A DNA stretch of 64,000 bases from the NCBI GenBank assembly GCA_949316495.1, contig OX439011.1:21109995-21173994 (forward strand). Reading direction: 5' to 3'. This DNA is from Amphiduros pacificus (Eukaryota; Annelida; Polychaeta; Phyllodocida; Hesionidae). The notes beneath the pieces are model-generated. The model did not search any database, was not told where the DNA came from, and saw only the letters and a program-made list of their open reading frames with translations. Positions 37,395-48,031 of this stretch are shown piece after piece. Position 1 is the first letter of the stretch, and every line of letters starts with the position of its first letter. The position numbers and the translations under genes were made by a program.

Positions 37395-38830
37395 CCACAG
37401 ACTGACATCACACCCATCCTTAGACCCCTTCCTAAGTCAGAAATCTCAGACTCTGGGTCAATATTTCCCAAGGAATCAATGAACGCTGGAAATTACATTC
37501 TGTAAAACAAACTATCGCAAAGAAGGTATCTATCTACATTACATGGAAAATCCACTTTGAACACTGGTACCATTACAGATATTTATTATTACATGTCTGT
37601 CTGCTCAAGAAGAAACTGTTCCTAACTTGCAGATAATCTTTAAATAATGTATTCTCAAGTTCCAATTTGATCTGTGAGATAATCTGATAGTGTCCTACTT
37701 CTCAGAGATAAGCCATGTGTCTAGTTGGTCACTGGGAAATGTTGCCATGACAACCACCAGAACTATCATCTTTGCATAACTTAAACCCCAAACATTGCAT
37801 CTCCAAACTTTAAACACCCTGTTCTGATGTTCCACCGTTTGTACAGACAGATCTTGTCATAAATGATTTACCAAAACGATTTATCTTCAAACTTTACGAA
37901 TTTTATTTATCCATATCACCAAAAGGTAAGAATCCTAAATAAATGTTTAATCTTTTCAACAATTTGCTTCTGTTATATGCTAGAAAAATCTAAAATCATA
38001 GTTACTAGTAAAATCTTTGAGCATCTCAGAACGGCTAAGTTTTCCTGGTGGCTGTTATTTACTGGTCTGGTATATTATAGACTGCCAAATGCTATCAGCC
38101 AGGGCTACTGATATCTGAATTTTTAGCTAAGCAACCTACAAATCTCTACATAAAAATGAAACTTTTTTCTGCGACCACACATTTGGTTGAGCTTATCTGT
38201 ACCAACACCCGACATCATTACAGCACCTTTTTTTTAAAATTGATGTTCCCCTTTTCCTTTATATCTATAAATCTTAGGGTCATTGCAAAAAAGTATTAAT
38301 CAAACCAATAGAAAGCGGTTAATTCTCATTTCCATATTGCAATATGACGACTGTGTCTGCCTCATTAAAAACAACCCAGCAGAACTGCACAAACAAAATC
38401 GGAAGTGTACACAAAACTTCTAAAATTCAATCATTAACAACAACAAAAACAAGATGGTAACCTGCAATCCCACTATGAACCTAATGGTCAAGTTAAATGG
38501 TAGCAATATTTGGATTATTGCAAAACAAATTTTACTCACACCAGAATAAAGTGATTATATATATTTCCACTGATATAATGGTCAAGTTAAATGGTGGGGA
38601 GTGATGAGGGGAGGGATATAAACACCCGCAGCACACTTCTAACGTTTCCCTGACACCTGGCTACATCACGCAACACAGGTTTTTTCTGCATTTTTTTCGG
38701 TGATAAATGTTCCCAGGTAGCGAAGCAGACATTTGGAGTCCAGTCAGGAACTGCTTCCTGTAACACTTGTATCATGTATGACTTGTGAATGTGTGTCGGT
38801 ACACCTCACCACAACTCGGGGGCACCACGA
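37395..38830. other. No gene supported
   Basis: An X-box-like GTTGCCATGACAAC lies at 37741-37754. A plus-strand ATG at 37863 reaches an AAAG|gtaaga donor in phase 0 after 21 codons, with no other support. Confidence 0.5.
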
Positions 38831-38846
38831 GTATGGCCCTATCTAC

Positions 38847-39260
38847 TTTGTAGACTGGGTTCCGTCTCAATCCTTCAAGCAGGAATAGAGACCAGTGTGG
38901 ACCACTGCACATGGCCATTTTCTGCCTCAATGCAAGATTTTTCTGTTTGGTTAGTTATTTTCTCACTTTTATGCCTCAGACTGATTGGTTAATTTATCCA
39001 CATTTACAGTAATCAGAATACACTCACATAACTCACTCACACAACTCACTCACACAACTCACTCACTCACACAACTCACTCACTCACTCACACAACTCAC
39101 TCACACAACTCACTCACTCACACTAATTAAGATTGGTTGGTCAGATCCAAAATTATCATGATACATGCATCATGAAAATTTGTCAGAACTTGAAACCAAT
39201 TAAATCAATTCTAACACACACAGATTCTGACAAATCACAGCCGTGCTCTCAATGGCCCAT
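38847..39260. repeat. Local repeated segment, copy 1
   Basis: Shares TAGACTGGGTTC, CAGGAATAGAGAC, GATTGGTTGGTCAGA and CAATGGCCCAT blocks in the same order with segments at 39.96 and 40.35 kb. An (ACTCACAC)n tract at 39006-39123 interrupts it. Confidence 0.85.
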
Positions 39261-39261
39261 T

Positions 39262-39585
39262 GCAGAGCCTCATCATGATTTGGGTTGCAGAGCCTCATCA
39301 TGATTTGGGTTGCAGAGCCTCATCATGATTTGGGTTGCAGAGCCTCATCATGATTTGGGTTGCAGAGCCTCATCATGATTTGGGTTGCAGAGCCTCATCA
39401 TGATTTGGGTTGCAGAGCCTCATCATGATTTGGGTTGCAGAGCCTCATCATGATTTGGGTTGCAGAGCCTCATCATGATTTGGGTTGCAGAGCCTCATCA
39501 TGATTTGGGTTGCAGAGCCTCATCTTGATTTGGGTTGCAGAGCCTCATCATGATTTGGGTTGCAGAGCCTCATCTTGATTTGGGT
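39262..39585. repeat. 25-bp minisatellite, about 13 copies
   Basis: TTGCAGAGCCTCATCATGAT then TTGGG; almost identical units. Confidence 0.95.
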
Positions 39586-39962
39586 CGGGTATGAGACTGT
39601 CTGCTTTGATCCTGCCAGCCGCAAGTCTGAATCAGTCTACACTTATCCGGACAAGATTGGATGTTTTTTACCAGAACGATTTCTACACATTCCACTACCT
39701 TCTTGTAGTACACATGTACTTTATTAAACCTCAAAAACCTGAAGTGTGTAGCAAAGAAGGTATGCAGTGATTTGAAAAGATCAAATCTCATGCAATCTAT
39801 TTTCCATATGACTCAGAATTTTTCCTTTTTTTTTTTTTGTGACTTCAAAAAAATCTAATAGCTATCACTGACTTGTAAATGGGATGATCTCAATGCTTTT
39901 TCACGCTCATTGATCAGCCTTAAATGATTTAGAACTGGATACTCATTTCTAGTTCAAAGTTC

Positions 39963-40245
39963 AGGTACTGTTAGACTGGGTTCTATCTCAATCCTGCAAG
40001 CAGGAATAGAGACTAGTACTGGCCACTGCACACAACCCTCATCTGCCTCAATCATGGCAGATTTTTGATAAATTGATAAATTGTCACACAAAACAGATTG
40101 CACTAGTCCACTCAGTCCCACAAGTAAGACTGGTTGGTCAGAACTTAAAGCCAATGGAAAGAAATCGAAAACAGATTCTGACAAATGATTGCCGTTCTCT
40201 CAGTGGCCCATACCAGACTCTAATCATGATTTGGGTCGACTAAAG
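39963..40245. repeat. Local repeated segment, copy 2
   Basis: Diverged copy of the 38.85 kb segment, ending at the single unexpanded ATGATTTGGGTCGAC. Confidence 0.85.
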
Positions 40246-40344
40246 AATTGTTGGTTTTAATCAAGTGTTAAATCCATTTGATTGGCTATGCAAAATGGCT
40301 ATTTTGAATTAACAAATAAAAAGCCCACCACTGTCAGATACATT

Positions 40345-40600
40345 TTTCTGATTGGTCAGTTACTTTCACAACTTTTTACTTGCTCCTGATTGGTTCATTT
40401 ATCCACACTCACACAAATCAGAATAAACTCATACTGCTCCTCACTCACACAAATAAGATTGGTTGGTCAGAACCTGGATCACATAAAGACTTGTCAGAAC
40501 TCAAACCCAATTAATAGAACTCTACCACACAGGGATCCTGAAAAATCTAAGGTGTACTTTCAATGGCCCGTACCAGACCCGAATCATGATTTGGGTCGAG
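40345..40600. repeat. Local repeated segment, copy 3
   Basis: Starts within the segment (CTGATTGG block) and ends with AATCATGATTTGGGTCGAGG, where the next minisatellite begins. Confidence 0.85.
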
Positions 40601-40735
40601 GGACGAGGGTCGAGGGACGAGGGTCGAGGGACGAGGGTCGAGGGACGAGGGTCGAGGGACGAGGGTCGAGGGACGAGGGTCGAGGGACGAGGGTCTAGGG
40701 ACGAGGGTCGAGGGACGAGGGTCGAGGGACGAGAC
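40595..40735. repeat. 14-bp G-rich minisatellite
   Basis: About ten units of GGGTCGAGGGACGA, giving some 20 G3 tracts separated by four bases on the plus strand. Confidence 0.95.
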
Positions 40736-40816
40736 TAGGTGTGAACAGGTGGATTCCACCCCACCCCATCTGGAGCAATCTGTACCCCAAGGGCTCCTCC
40801 CGCCGTGACCTCTCAC

Positions 40817-40858
40817 CTGCTCAGCAAGGGCTTCCTGGAGGAGTTGACACAGTGCCAC
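40817..40858 (-). CDS. Candidate 42-nt micro-exon, phase 0 to 0
   Basis: On the minus strand CAACAG| is followed by 14 codons, VALCQLLQEALAEQ, and then GAGCAG|gtgaga, a strong donor. The peptide is an amphipathic helix. The acceptor has a poor pyrimidine tract, and it overlaps a cluster of CTCF-like motifs, so the resemblance to an exon may be accidental. The plus strand is also open here for about 70 codons. Confidence 0.15.
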
Positions 40859-40930
40859 CTGTTGGTGACCTATGGGTGTGACACAGCCATGTGCCACCTG
40901 GTGTTTGGATCAGCACCACCTGGGGGACAG
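40848..40930 (-). promoter_or_regulatory. Cluster of three CTCF-like cores
   Basis: Minus strand carries CCAACAGGTGGCACTG, CACCAGGTGGCACATG and CCCCAGGTGGTGCTG about 30 bases apart, in the same orientation. Confidence 0.35.
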
Positions 40931-40959
40931 ATTGATTCCTACGTTACAGGAGTCAAAGG

Positions 40960-42680
40960 CTGACTTCAGCCTGCAGATAAGAACAACAATATGAGAGAGG
41001 ACAGAGAATAATAATGCGGAAGAGAAGGGGGCGGAGAAGAATAGGGCGGAAGAGGTGGGTGAAAGAGGAGGGTTGAAGAGATAAGATTAAGTGATGGGAG
41101 AGATTACCCCCAGCAACCCCCTCAAAGGAGCCTGACACCTGTTGGCTGTCCTAGGTACTAATAGACACATTCAGCAGGGGGGCCTGTGTGAATTATGACC
41201 TTAGGCTAGACCTTCACATCTGACAACATTGACTAGATACACTGAGACATGGCTCACCTATATATATTAATCACGCCTCCATCATAAAAAAATGAGAGAA
41301 TAAAAACATAGTTATAGAAATATCTTCTAGTTATGCTGCACATCTGATCACAATGGCTTCATCTCATTATATTAACATTTATTTTCATTATTTTTTTTCT
41401 TTTTTGTGTCTAAAAGAATATTTGAGGTATACATGTTTACAATTCCAAACTAATTTTGGGTGAAGTAACTGCATTTTGTGTTAGACTTCCAGCCAAAATA
41501 TAAACCTATTTTTAGTTCTAAAAAAGTGTTGCAGTCACATGAAATGTAATTTTGATTCGATTGCAGATAAAAATGACAATTATCACTCAAATCCATTTCC
41601 ACTACATATCGTAGCTGCAAATCAAATTTTACAATACACTGGCCTCAGTGATATAATTATTCTCTTCAAATAAGAGAAATATTTTAATCAAAATTTCATT
41701 GATATTTTGAAACCGGTTTAACCTGTTATCAATTTCATAGTTTCCCCTACAAGGCTTTGAAAAATTAGAGTATTTTTGTTTTAAATTGCATATCACTACT
41801 GATAAATGTTATATTTGCATATTGAGGTTTTCTAACTGTGCTTTTCATTGAGACCAATAGTTTCCTTTCACAATAAATGAAAAGTAATGGAATGATCAGC
41901 AGAGTCAAAAGGTCAAATAAAGGATAAAGACTTGTAAATCTGTTGTATTTATCCAAACATCTGGAGACAGATAATGTTATTCTGTGCGAGAAAGTCATCC
42001 ATTTTGTATTCTTATCTGCCAGGAGTCATTTCTGACAGAGACCCTGGATGTCTCAGGTTCTCAGACCACAGTTTATTCTGGATGTAATGCATCTGCTGAC
42101 TCACCCAGCCCACCCCATGTGTACAATGTGTCAGCATTTTGCAGTCAAAACACAGATCTGAAAATAACTCCACTGAGAGGAACATTGGCAAATATTTCAG
42201 CATACACAATAATCGTGACGTTCAAAAAGCTCCTATCAAACTAACTGTTTGAAAAGATTTGTTCACATGACGTTTTATTAAACTAATTTCACATCAAAAG
42301 AACAACATTTCAAATATAAGAATTTCCCTCAGAAAGTTCAAGCAAGAAGCACAGCAGAGTCCATAGATTCTTTTTTTATAAACTTGGACCTAATTTGACA
42401 TTTATTCAAGCAGTTTCTCAGATATCTCTTCATTCATGATTTTTTGGGACGTATACCCTGTGTGTGTTCCTATGACCTGACGCAAAACTGATTAGTGAGA
42501 AGTTAGTGAATAGCGAGATGTCCACCTGTAGATGGCAGCACTAGATATAACTCCAATATTTCTGGATGTCACTTCTTCCTACTTGAAGTCATTAATAACT
42601 CAGCCAGTCTGGCTGCTTGGAGTCGGGACTTTTGCCAGAACCCTGTTGTTTTCCAAACTCTAGGGCACTTCAGCATCCAA
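40960..42680. other. No gene supported
   Basis: AT-rich. A plus-strand frame at 42020-42244 after a fair acceptor (ttcttatctgccag) is open, but unrecognised and without a clear donor. Confidence 0.45.
42522..42545 (+). promoter_or_regulatory. CTCF-like motif
   Basis: CACCTGTAGATGGCAGCACT matches the AGATGGCAGCACT half of the core well. Confidence 0.35.
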
Positions 42681-42689
42681 GTTTCAAAT

Positions 42690-42985
42690 GATAATTTTTC
42701 TTTATTTAAATCAAGGCAAAAGTTTGAAGCAAAAATCACACCAACACAAAAATGAGAGAATTACAGAAAAAAAGAGTAAAATGTTTAAATATGGTGTTTT
42801 AGTTTGGTTAATGTCATTGACCTTTTGTGTTTCCAATCTTTTAGATGTTTATCCAAATTTCAAAAATTTTGTTTGTTTGAATCAAGCCAAAAGTTTGAAG
42901 CAAGAATCACACGCACACAAAAATGATAGACTGACAGAAAAAAGCACAAGATGTATAATTTTGGTGTTTTAGTTTTGTTAACTTA
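42690..42985. repeat. Two diverged tandem copies of about 175 bp
   Basis: Both contain AAAAGTTTGAAGCAA, CACACAAAAATGA and GGTGTTTTAGTTT in the same order. Confidence 0.8.
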
Positions 42986-42986
42986 C

Positions 42987-43034
42987 ATTTGTGAGTTCAG
43001 TGGTCGTTGCAGGGTACCCCTCCCCTGACGGCAC
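42987..43034 (-). CDS. Candidate 48-nt micro-exon, phase 0 to 0
   Basis: Bounded by ttatcttcgtacag| and AAAT|gtaagt, it would encode VPSGEGYPATTTELTN without changing frame. It starts with the same GTGCC after the acceptor as the candidate at 56.0 kb. A symmetric phase-0 cassette could be inserted between the 1389- or 1230-codon exons and later exons. Evidence is splice sites and phase only. Confidence 0.22.
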
Positions 43035-43111
43035 CTGTACGAAGATAATCAACCAATCATGTGTGACCACGCATCAATACATCGACAAGACATGAAATAG
43101 CACATTTATTA

Positions 43112-43326
43112 ACAGTTCAAGACAAACATCTTTTAGGTCATGCATGAATGTGACCAAATGAGGTCACGCATGACAATTGTTTGACCATATTGTGTCATGC
43201 GTGAGGTATATGTGATCAAATATTGCCATTTAACACCTACATATAATAAGATGATGTCACACAATAACCATGTGACCGTATTTATTCACATTCATGCATG
43301 ACCAAAGGATGTTTGGCTCCAAATCA
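43112..43326. mobile_element. MITE-like palindromic element
   Basis: GACAAACATCTTTTAGGTCA at one end, TGACCAAAGGATGTTTGGCT at the other. Confidence 0.75.
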
Positions 43327-44194
43327 TTAAAGGACAACACCACCAACATAACTTGTGAGATAGACCTTGTAATACAGTGATATAATTTTTAAAAAAAATT
43401 GTAACAGCTTTGAAGTTTCGCAGGAGAATATATACGACTGAAATGATTCAATCATATTGGACTAAAAACAATTAAAAAAATATATCACTGTATACGTATT
43501 ATAAAGTGCTGCTGCATGATTGTTACGTTTTGAGATTGGTGTTTTCCTTTAATTTATAATCAAATTTGTATTTCGTTATTATTATGATCAATTTTGTTAG
43601 CATAAAATAATATTTGTAGAAAACATAAATTGGCCATTTTATTATTGGTTAAAAACAATCTGATTTTGGGGTTCATGGTGAAACGTTTATTAAGACATTT
43701 TCCATTGTCAGAGAGTCTGGGGGAACAAGACCATTCCATAAATCATTCTTTATTCATTGCATGAATTGTTTAACATCCAATCTCATGGAATACAGTCCAC
43801 AACTTCACTCTGTTATGAATGAAATACCATAAAATTGGTTGTCATACATTAAAATTATGCAGGCATAAAAACATGGCCAGCACAAACTCTGACATTGAGA
43901 CAAATCATGTTTTTGTATCAAAATAAGTTGCTAGAAGAATATAAGTAATGGTTTTTGTTAAGCCTGCCACTGGGTCTAAATGCCTAACCTTTTGGAAGAG
44001 TGATTGAGGATCTTTCTTTTGTGTTAAATCAAGCCATGGATTAGTCCTGAGACAGATTGATAGCAGAAATGTTTTTATTGAGCAATCCTCTCCTGGACGC
44101 CAACATGAAATTAACACCTTAACACAGATTAATATACTGAAATCACCTTAACACTTGCCCTTTTAGTCAAAACAGTAAAGTACAGCAAAGCAAT

Positions 44195-45061
44195 GATAGC
44201 AGTCAAGACAGCTACACTTTAGAGTGACTGTAACCCAGCAGTCAAGACAGTTACACTTTAGAGTGAGTGATCCTAACCCGGCAGTCAAGACAGTTACACT
44301 TTAGAGTGAGTGATCCTAACCCAGCAATCAAGACAGTTACACTTTAGAGTGAGTGATCCTAACCCAGCAGTCAAGACAGTTACACTTTAAAATGAGTGAT
44401 CCTAACCCAGCAGTCAAAACAGTTACACTTTAGAGTGAGTGATCCTAACCCGGCAGTCAAGACAGTTACACTTTAGAGTGAGTGATCCTAACCCAGCAGT
44501 CAAGACAGTTACACTTTAAAATGAGTGATCCTAACCCAGCAGTCAAAACAGTTACACTTTAGAGTGAGTGATCCTAACCCGGCAGTCAAGACAGTTACAC
44601 TTTAGAGTGAGTGATCCTAACCCAGCAATCAAGACAGTTACACTTTAGAGTGAGTGATCCTAACCAAACAGTCAAGACAGTTACATTTTAGATCCAGCGA
44701 TCCTAACCAGGCAGTCAAGACAGTTACACTTTGGAGTGATTAATCCTAACCCAGCAGTCAAGACAGTTACACTTTGGAGTGAGTGATCCTAACCCAGCAG
44801 TCAAGACAGTTACACTTTAGAGTGAGTGATCCTAACCCAGCAGTCAAGACAGTTACACTCTAAAATGAGTGATCCTAACCCAGCAGTCGAAACAGTTACA
44901 CTTTAAAATGAGTGATCCTAACCCAGCAGTCAAAACAGTTACACTATTGAGTGACTCTAACCCAGCAGTCAAGACAGTTACATTTTAGATCCAGCAATCC
45001 TAACCCGCCAGTCAAGACAGTTACACTATAGAGCCAGCGATCTTATCCCAGCAGTCAAGAC
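44195..45061. repeat. 43-bp minisatellite, about 20 copies
   Basis: CAGTCAAGACAGTTACACTT and TAGAGTGAGTGATCCTAACC units; higher-order blocks repeat around 44360-44600. Confidence 0.95.
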
Positions 45062-45706
45062 TTAACCTAACTTCATTTTTCTTTCCTAATTTTTCTTTCT
45101 TAGTCTTTTTGATTTGACTATGATAAAAGTTCAAGCCATTCTCAGTATATCCATTTTTCCCTCACCAATGCTAATTTTCCCTGATAAAAATGCAAAATGC
45201 TGGTTTTCACTAACCAAAATTTGACAATTCCCTGGCTTTTCCCTGACCTTGAAATAATATAACATTCCTGATGTTTTTCTTTGATCTATGGCAACCCTAC
45301 AAACGTAACGGCCCACACTGGGGCAGGAGTGGTAATTCTCGGAGGCAATATTGAGAGGGAGGTGTAGAGAGAGGGGCCGGCTTACAGGAAGCCCTCACAC
45401 TTCTATTGCTACTGAGCCAAGTGTGCAGCCAAGTGGCTATCACCATCTCAAGAAGCCTTCAAGAAGCCCTCAAGAAGCCCACTTTTTTCTCTTTGTGATC
45501 TGTCTCATGAGATGATGATACCCCCGCTGGGAGAATGCTCCCAACCATAATGAATTATTTACAGATCTTCGGGTTGCATTCTGCCACATTAAATAAGTGA
45601 AGATCTAAGGCTTGCATATCTTACAGCTCTATAGCTTGCACTTCTCCTAAATGAATTCTCTGAAAATCTTTGGGCTGCATATAACTATAACTATATATAT
45701 ATATAT

Positions 45707-45960
45707 ATTGGGGTTTTACATCACTTTCAACATTTCAATCATTTCATGATGAGACCTACTTGTAGCAGATATAGTGCTGCCTCACTAAACTGACAACCCA
45801 CCCGGTCACAGATTTACAAGGACAATGGGTTAACCTTTTGGCATGGACCTCAGCTCATATGGGAAATTATATCATGATTTCAATCTAAGCATGGCCAGGG
45901 ATCGAACCCACGACCTTTGGATCACCATGGAGGAACTGGTGCTAATAAGCTGGTAAGTAA
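45707..45960 (-). mobile_element. tRNA-derived SINE
   Basis: Minus strand carries a Pol III box B (GGTTCGATCCC, 45898-45908) near its head and a tail GTTGAAAGTGATGTAAAACC next to a short TA run, as in mollusc SINEs. Box A has decayed. About 250 bp, diverged; no ORF. Confidence 0.65.
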
Positions 45961-46261
45961 AACTAATCAAGAGTTCTGGAGTTCTTAATGGGAGTCTCAA
46001 ATAAATTGTTTATGAATTATGAAGATCTCAGGGGTTGGACTCTGCAATAATAAATCAACTACCTTATTAATTTAACTGCCGATATTTGACAATAATAAAT
46101 GAAATGGAATCTTTGGTTAAGCCATATCTTTATAAATCAATTGGAAGCCTTTGGGCTGAACTCTACCTGTATAACTTAACTGGAAATATTTGAATTGAAT
46201 AATACCACATTAAAGTAACTTTGGTTTGAGTCCTACCCTAATGAATTGTCTGGATATCTTC

Positions 46262-46868
46262 GGGATGAGCTCCCAGATAACTCCACTATATATCTTTGCC
46301 TTGAGCTCCCTGATAACTCCACTATATATCTTTGCCTTGAGCTCCCAGATAACTCCACTATATATCTTTGCCTTGAGCTCCCAGATAACTCCACTATATA
46401 TCTTTGCCTTGGACTCCCTGATAACTCCACTATATATCTTTGCCATGGACTCCCTGATAACTTCACTATATATCTTTGCCTTGAGCTCCCTGATAACTCC
46501 ACTATATATCTTTGCCTTGAGCTCCCTGATAACTCCACTATATATCTTTGCCTTGGACTCCCTGATAACTCCACTATATATCTTTGCCTTGAGCTCCCTG
46601 ATAACTCCACTATATATCTTTGCCTTGAGCTCCCTGATAACTCCACTATATATATTTGGCTTGGACTCCCTGATAACTCCACTATATATTTTGCCTTGAG
46701 CTCCCTGATAACTCCACTATATATCTTTGCCTTCAGCTCCCTGATAACTCCACTATATATCTTTGCCTTCAGCTCCCTGATAACTCCACTATATATCTTT
46801 GCCATGGACTCCCTGATAACTCCACTATATATCTTTGCCTTGAGCTCCCTGACAACTCCACTATACAT
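46262..46868. repeat. 36-bp minisatellite, about 17 copies
   Basis: TGATAACTCCACTATATATC and TTTGCCTTGAGCTCCC units. Several frames are open on both strands because 36 is a multiple of three. Confidence 0.95.
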
Positions 46869-46869
46869 T

Positions 46870-48025
46870 ACTCTTGGCGGGATGCCAATTGGTTTTGCCG
46901 AGTAAACTTATAGATGTAGATATCTTTGGGTCTGTATTCCTTCATGATAGCAGACATTTTAAGAACGCAAGTCACTTTCAAGAAAAAAAGTATTATTTTG
47001 ATTACGATAACTTACAAGTTGCACTGAGCTATTTTTTTTTACTTTGTAACATCAATTATATAAGAAATCTAGCTTTCCAGGAATAGTATTTATTCTGTCA
47101 CATTAATGAATACAAAACAAAGATGAGTTGCATGTCAACATTTTGTGAGGTAAATCGGCAAGTTGTCATAACAAATGTTGTAATTCTAATAATTTAAAGT
47201 ACAACTCTTTCACTCCATTTTGATATAAGAATCTGCACATTAACACATTTCACAGTACAGTACAAAAAATTCTTTTTTGGAGAAAAATGTCTTGAATCAA
47301 CCAGACTCCATTATTTTTTTCTGGGGTAGCCCTGTAATCTGGCCAAGGCAGTTTTTATACTCTAACCATCTGTTTCGTGTATATTTGTGAGCCAACAGTG
47401 TCATACAAAAAGGCCTACCCACAGCTACTGACAGTCAAGTCCTGTTAATCATACTTTCACATATCACAGAAATCACATTTGTGTTTCATTTGAGCAAAAT
47501 ATTGCGTTCATCTCAAGCACAAGGTGGCCGCACCCAAATATTCATGTATACAAGTTTTATGCCTGTGAATTATTCAATTTAGCACATTTCGTGCACATGA
47601 ACATTTGCAGAACCTGTAGATGTTATTATTTGAACTGATAACCTCAGGATCGGTGATTCAGACTGTTCTAGTGCCACTAGGGATATGTTTATCACACCTA
47701 TTGTGTAACAAATTCTACTTTTTTGCAGAAATGAATCAAATCTATTTGTTAAAAGTTTCTGATGTTTCAAATTCGAGCATATTCAATACACATTAAAAAT
47801 CTATGTCACTAAACACGTAAACTCAGAATCAAAATCACACAAACCCAATCTAAGGACAATTGACTTTGGAGAAAAAATCAAACATGTTTGTGTCAATCAA
47901 GGGATCCGCGTCATTTTGAAAATAATATTAGATTTTTTTAATCTCATTATTATGGGGTTTTCTCTTTCTCCAAAATGTGATTGTCGTTTGACACACATGA
48001 CGCACCTCCACAGAGATCACAGAGC
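46870..48025. other. No gene seen; intron after the 1389-codon exon
   Basis: AT-rich sequence immediately downstream (minus strand) of the donor at 48030-48031. Confidence 0.55.
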
Positions 48026-48031
48026 GCTTAC

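Noticed and set aside
45880-45935. Possible tRNA gene (box B GGTTCGATCCC)
   Set aside because: No intact box A or cloverleaf; the tail identifies a SINE.
46226-46905. Long open frames (up to 219 codons) on both strands
   Set aside because: They are by-products of a 36-bp minisatellite whose length is a multiple of three.
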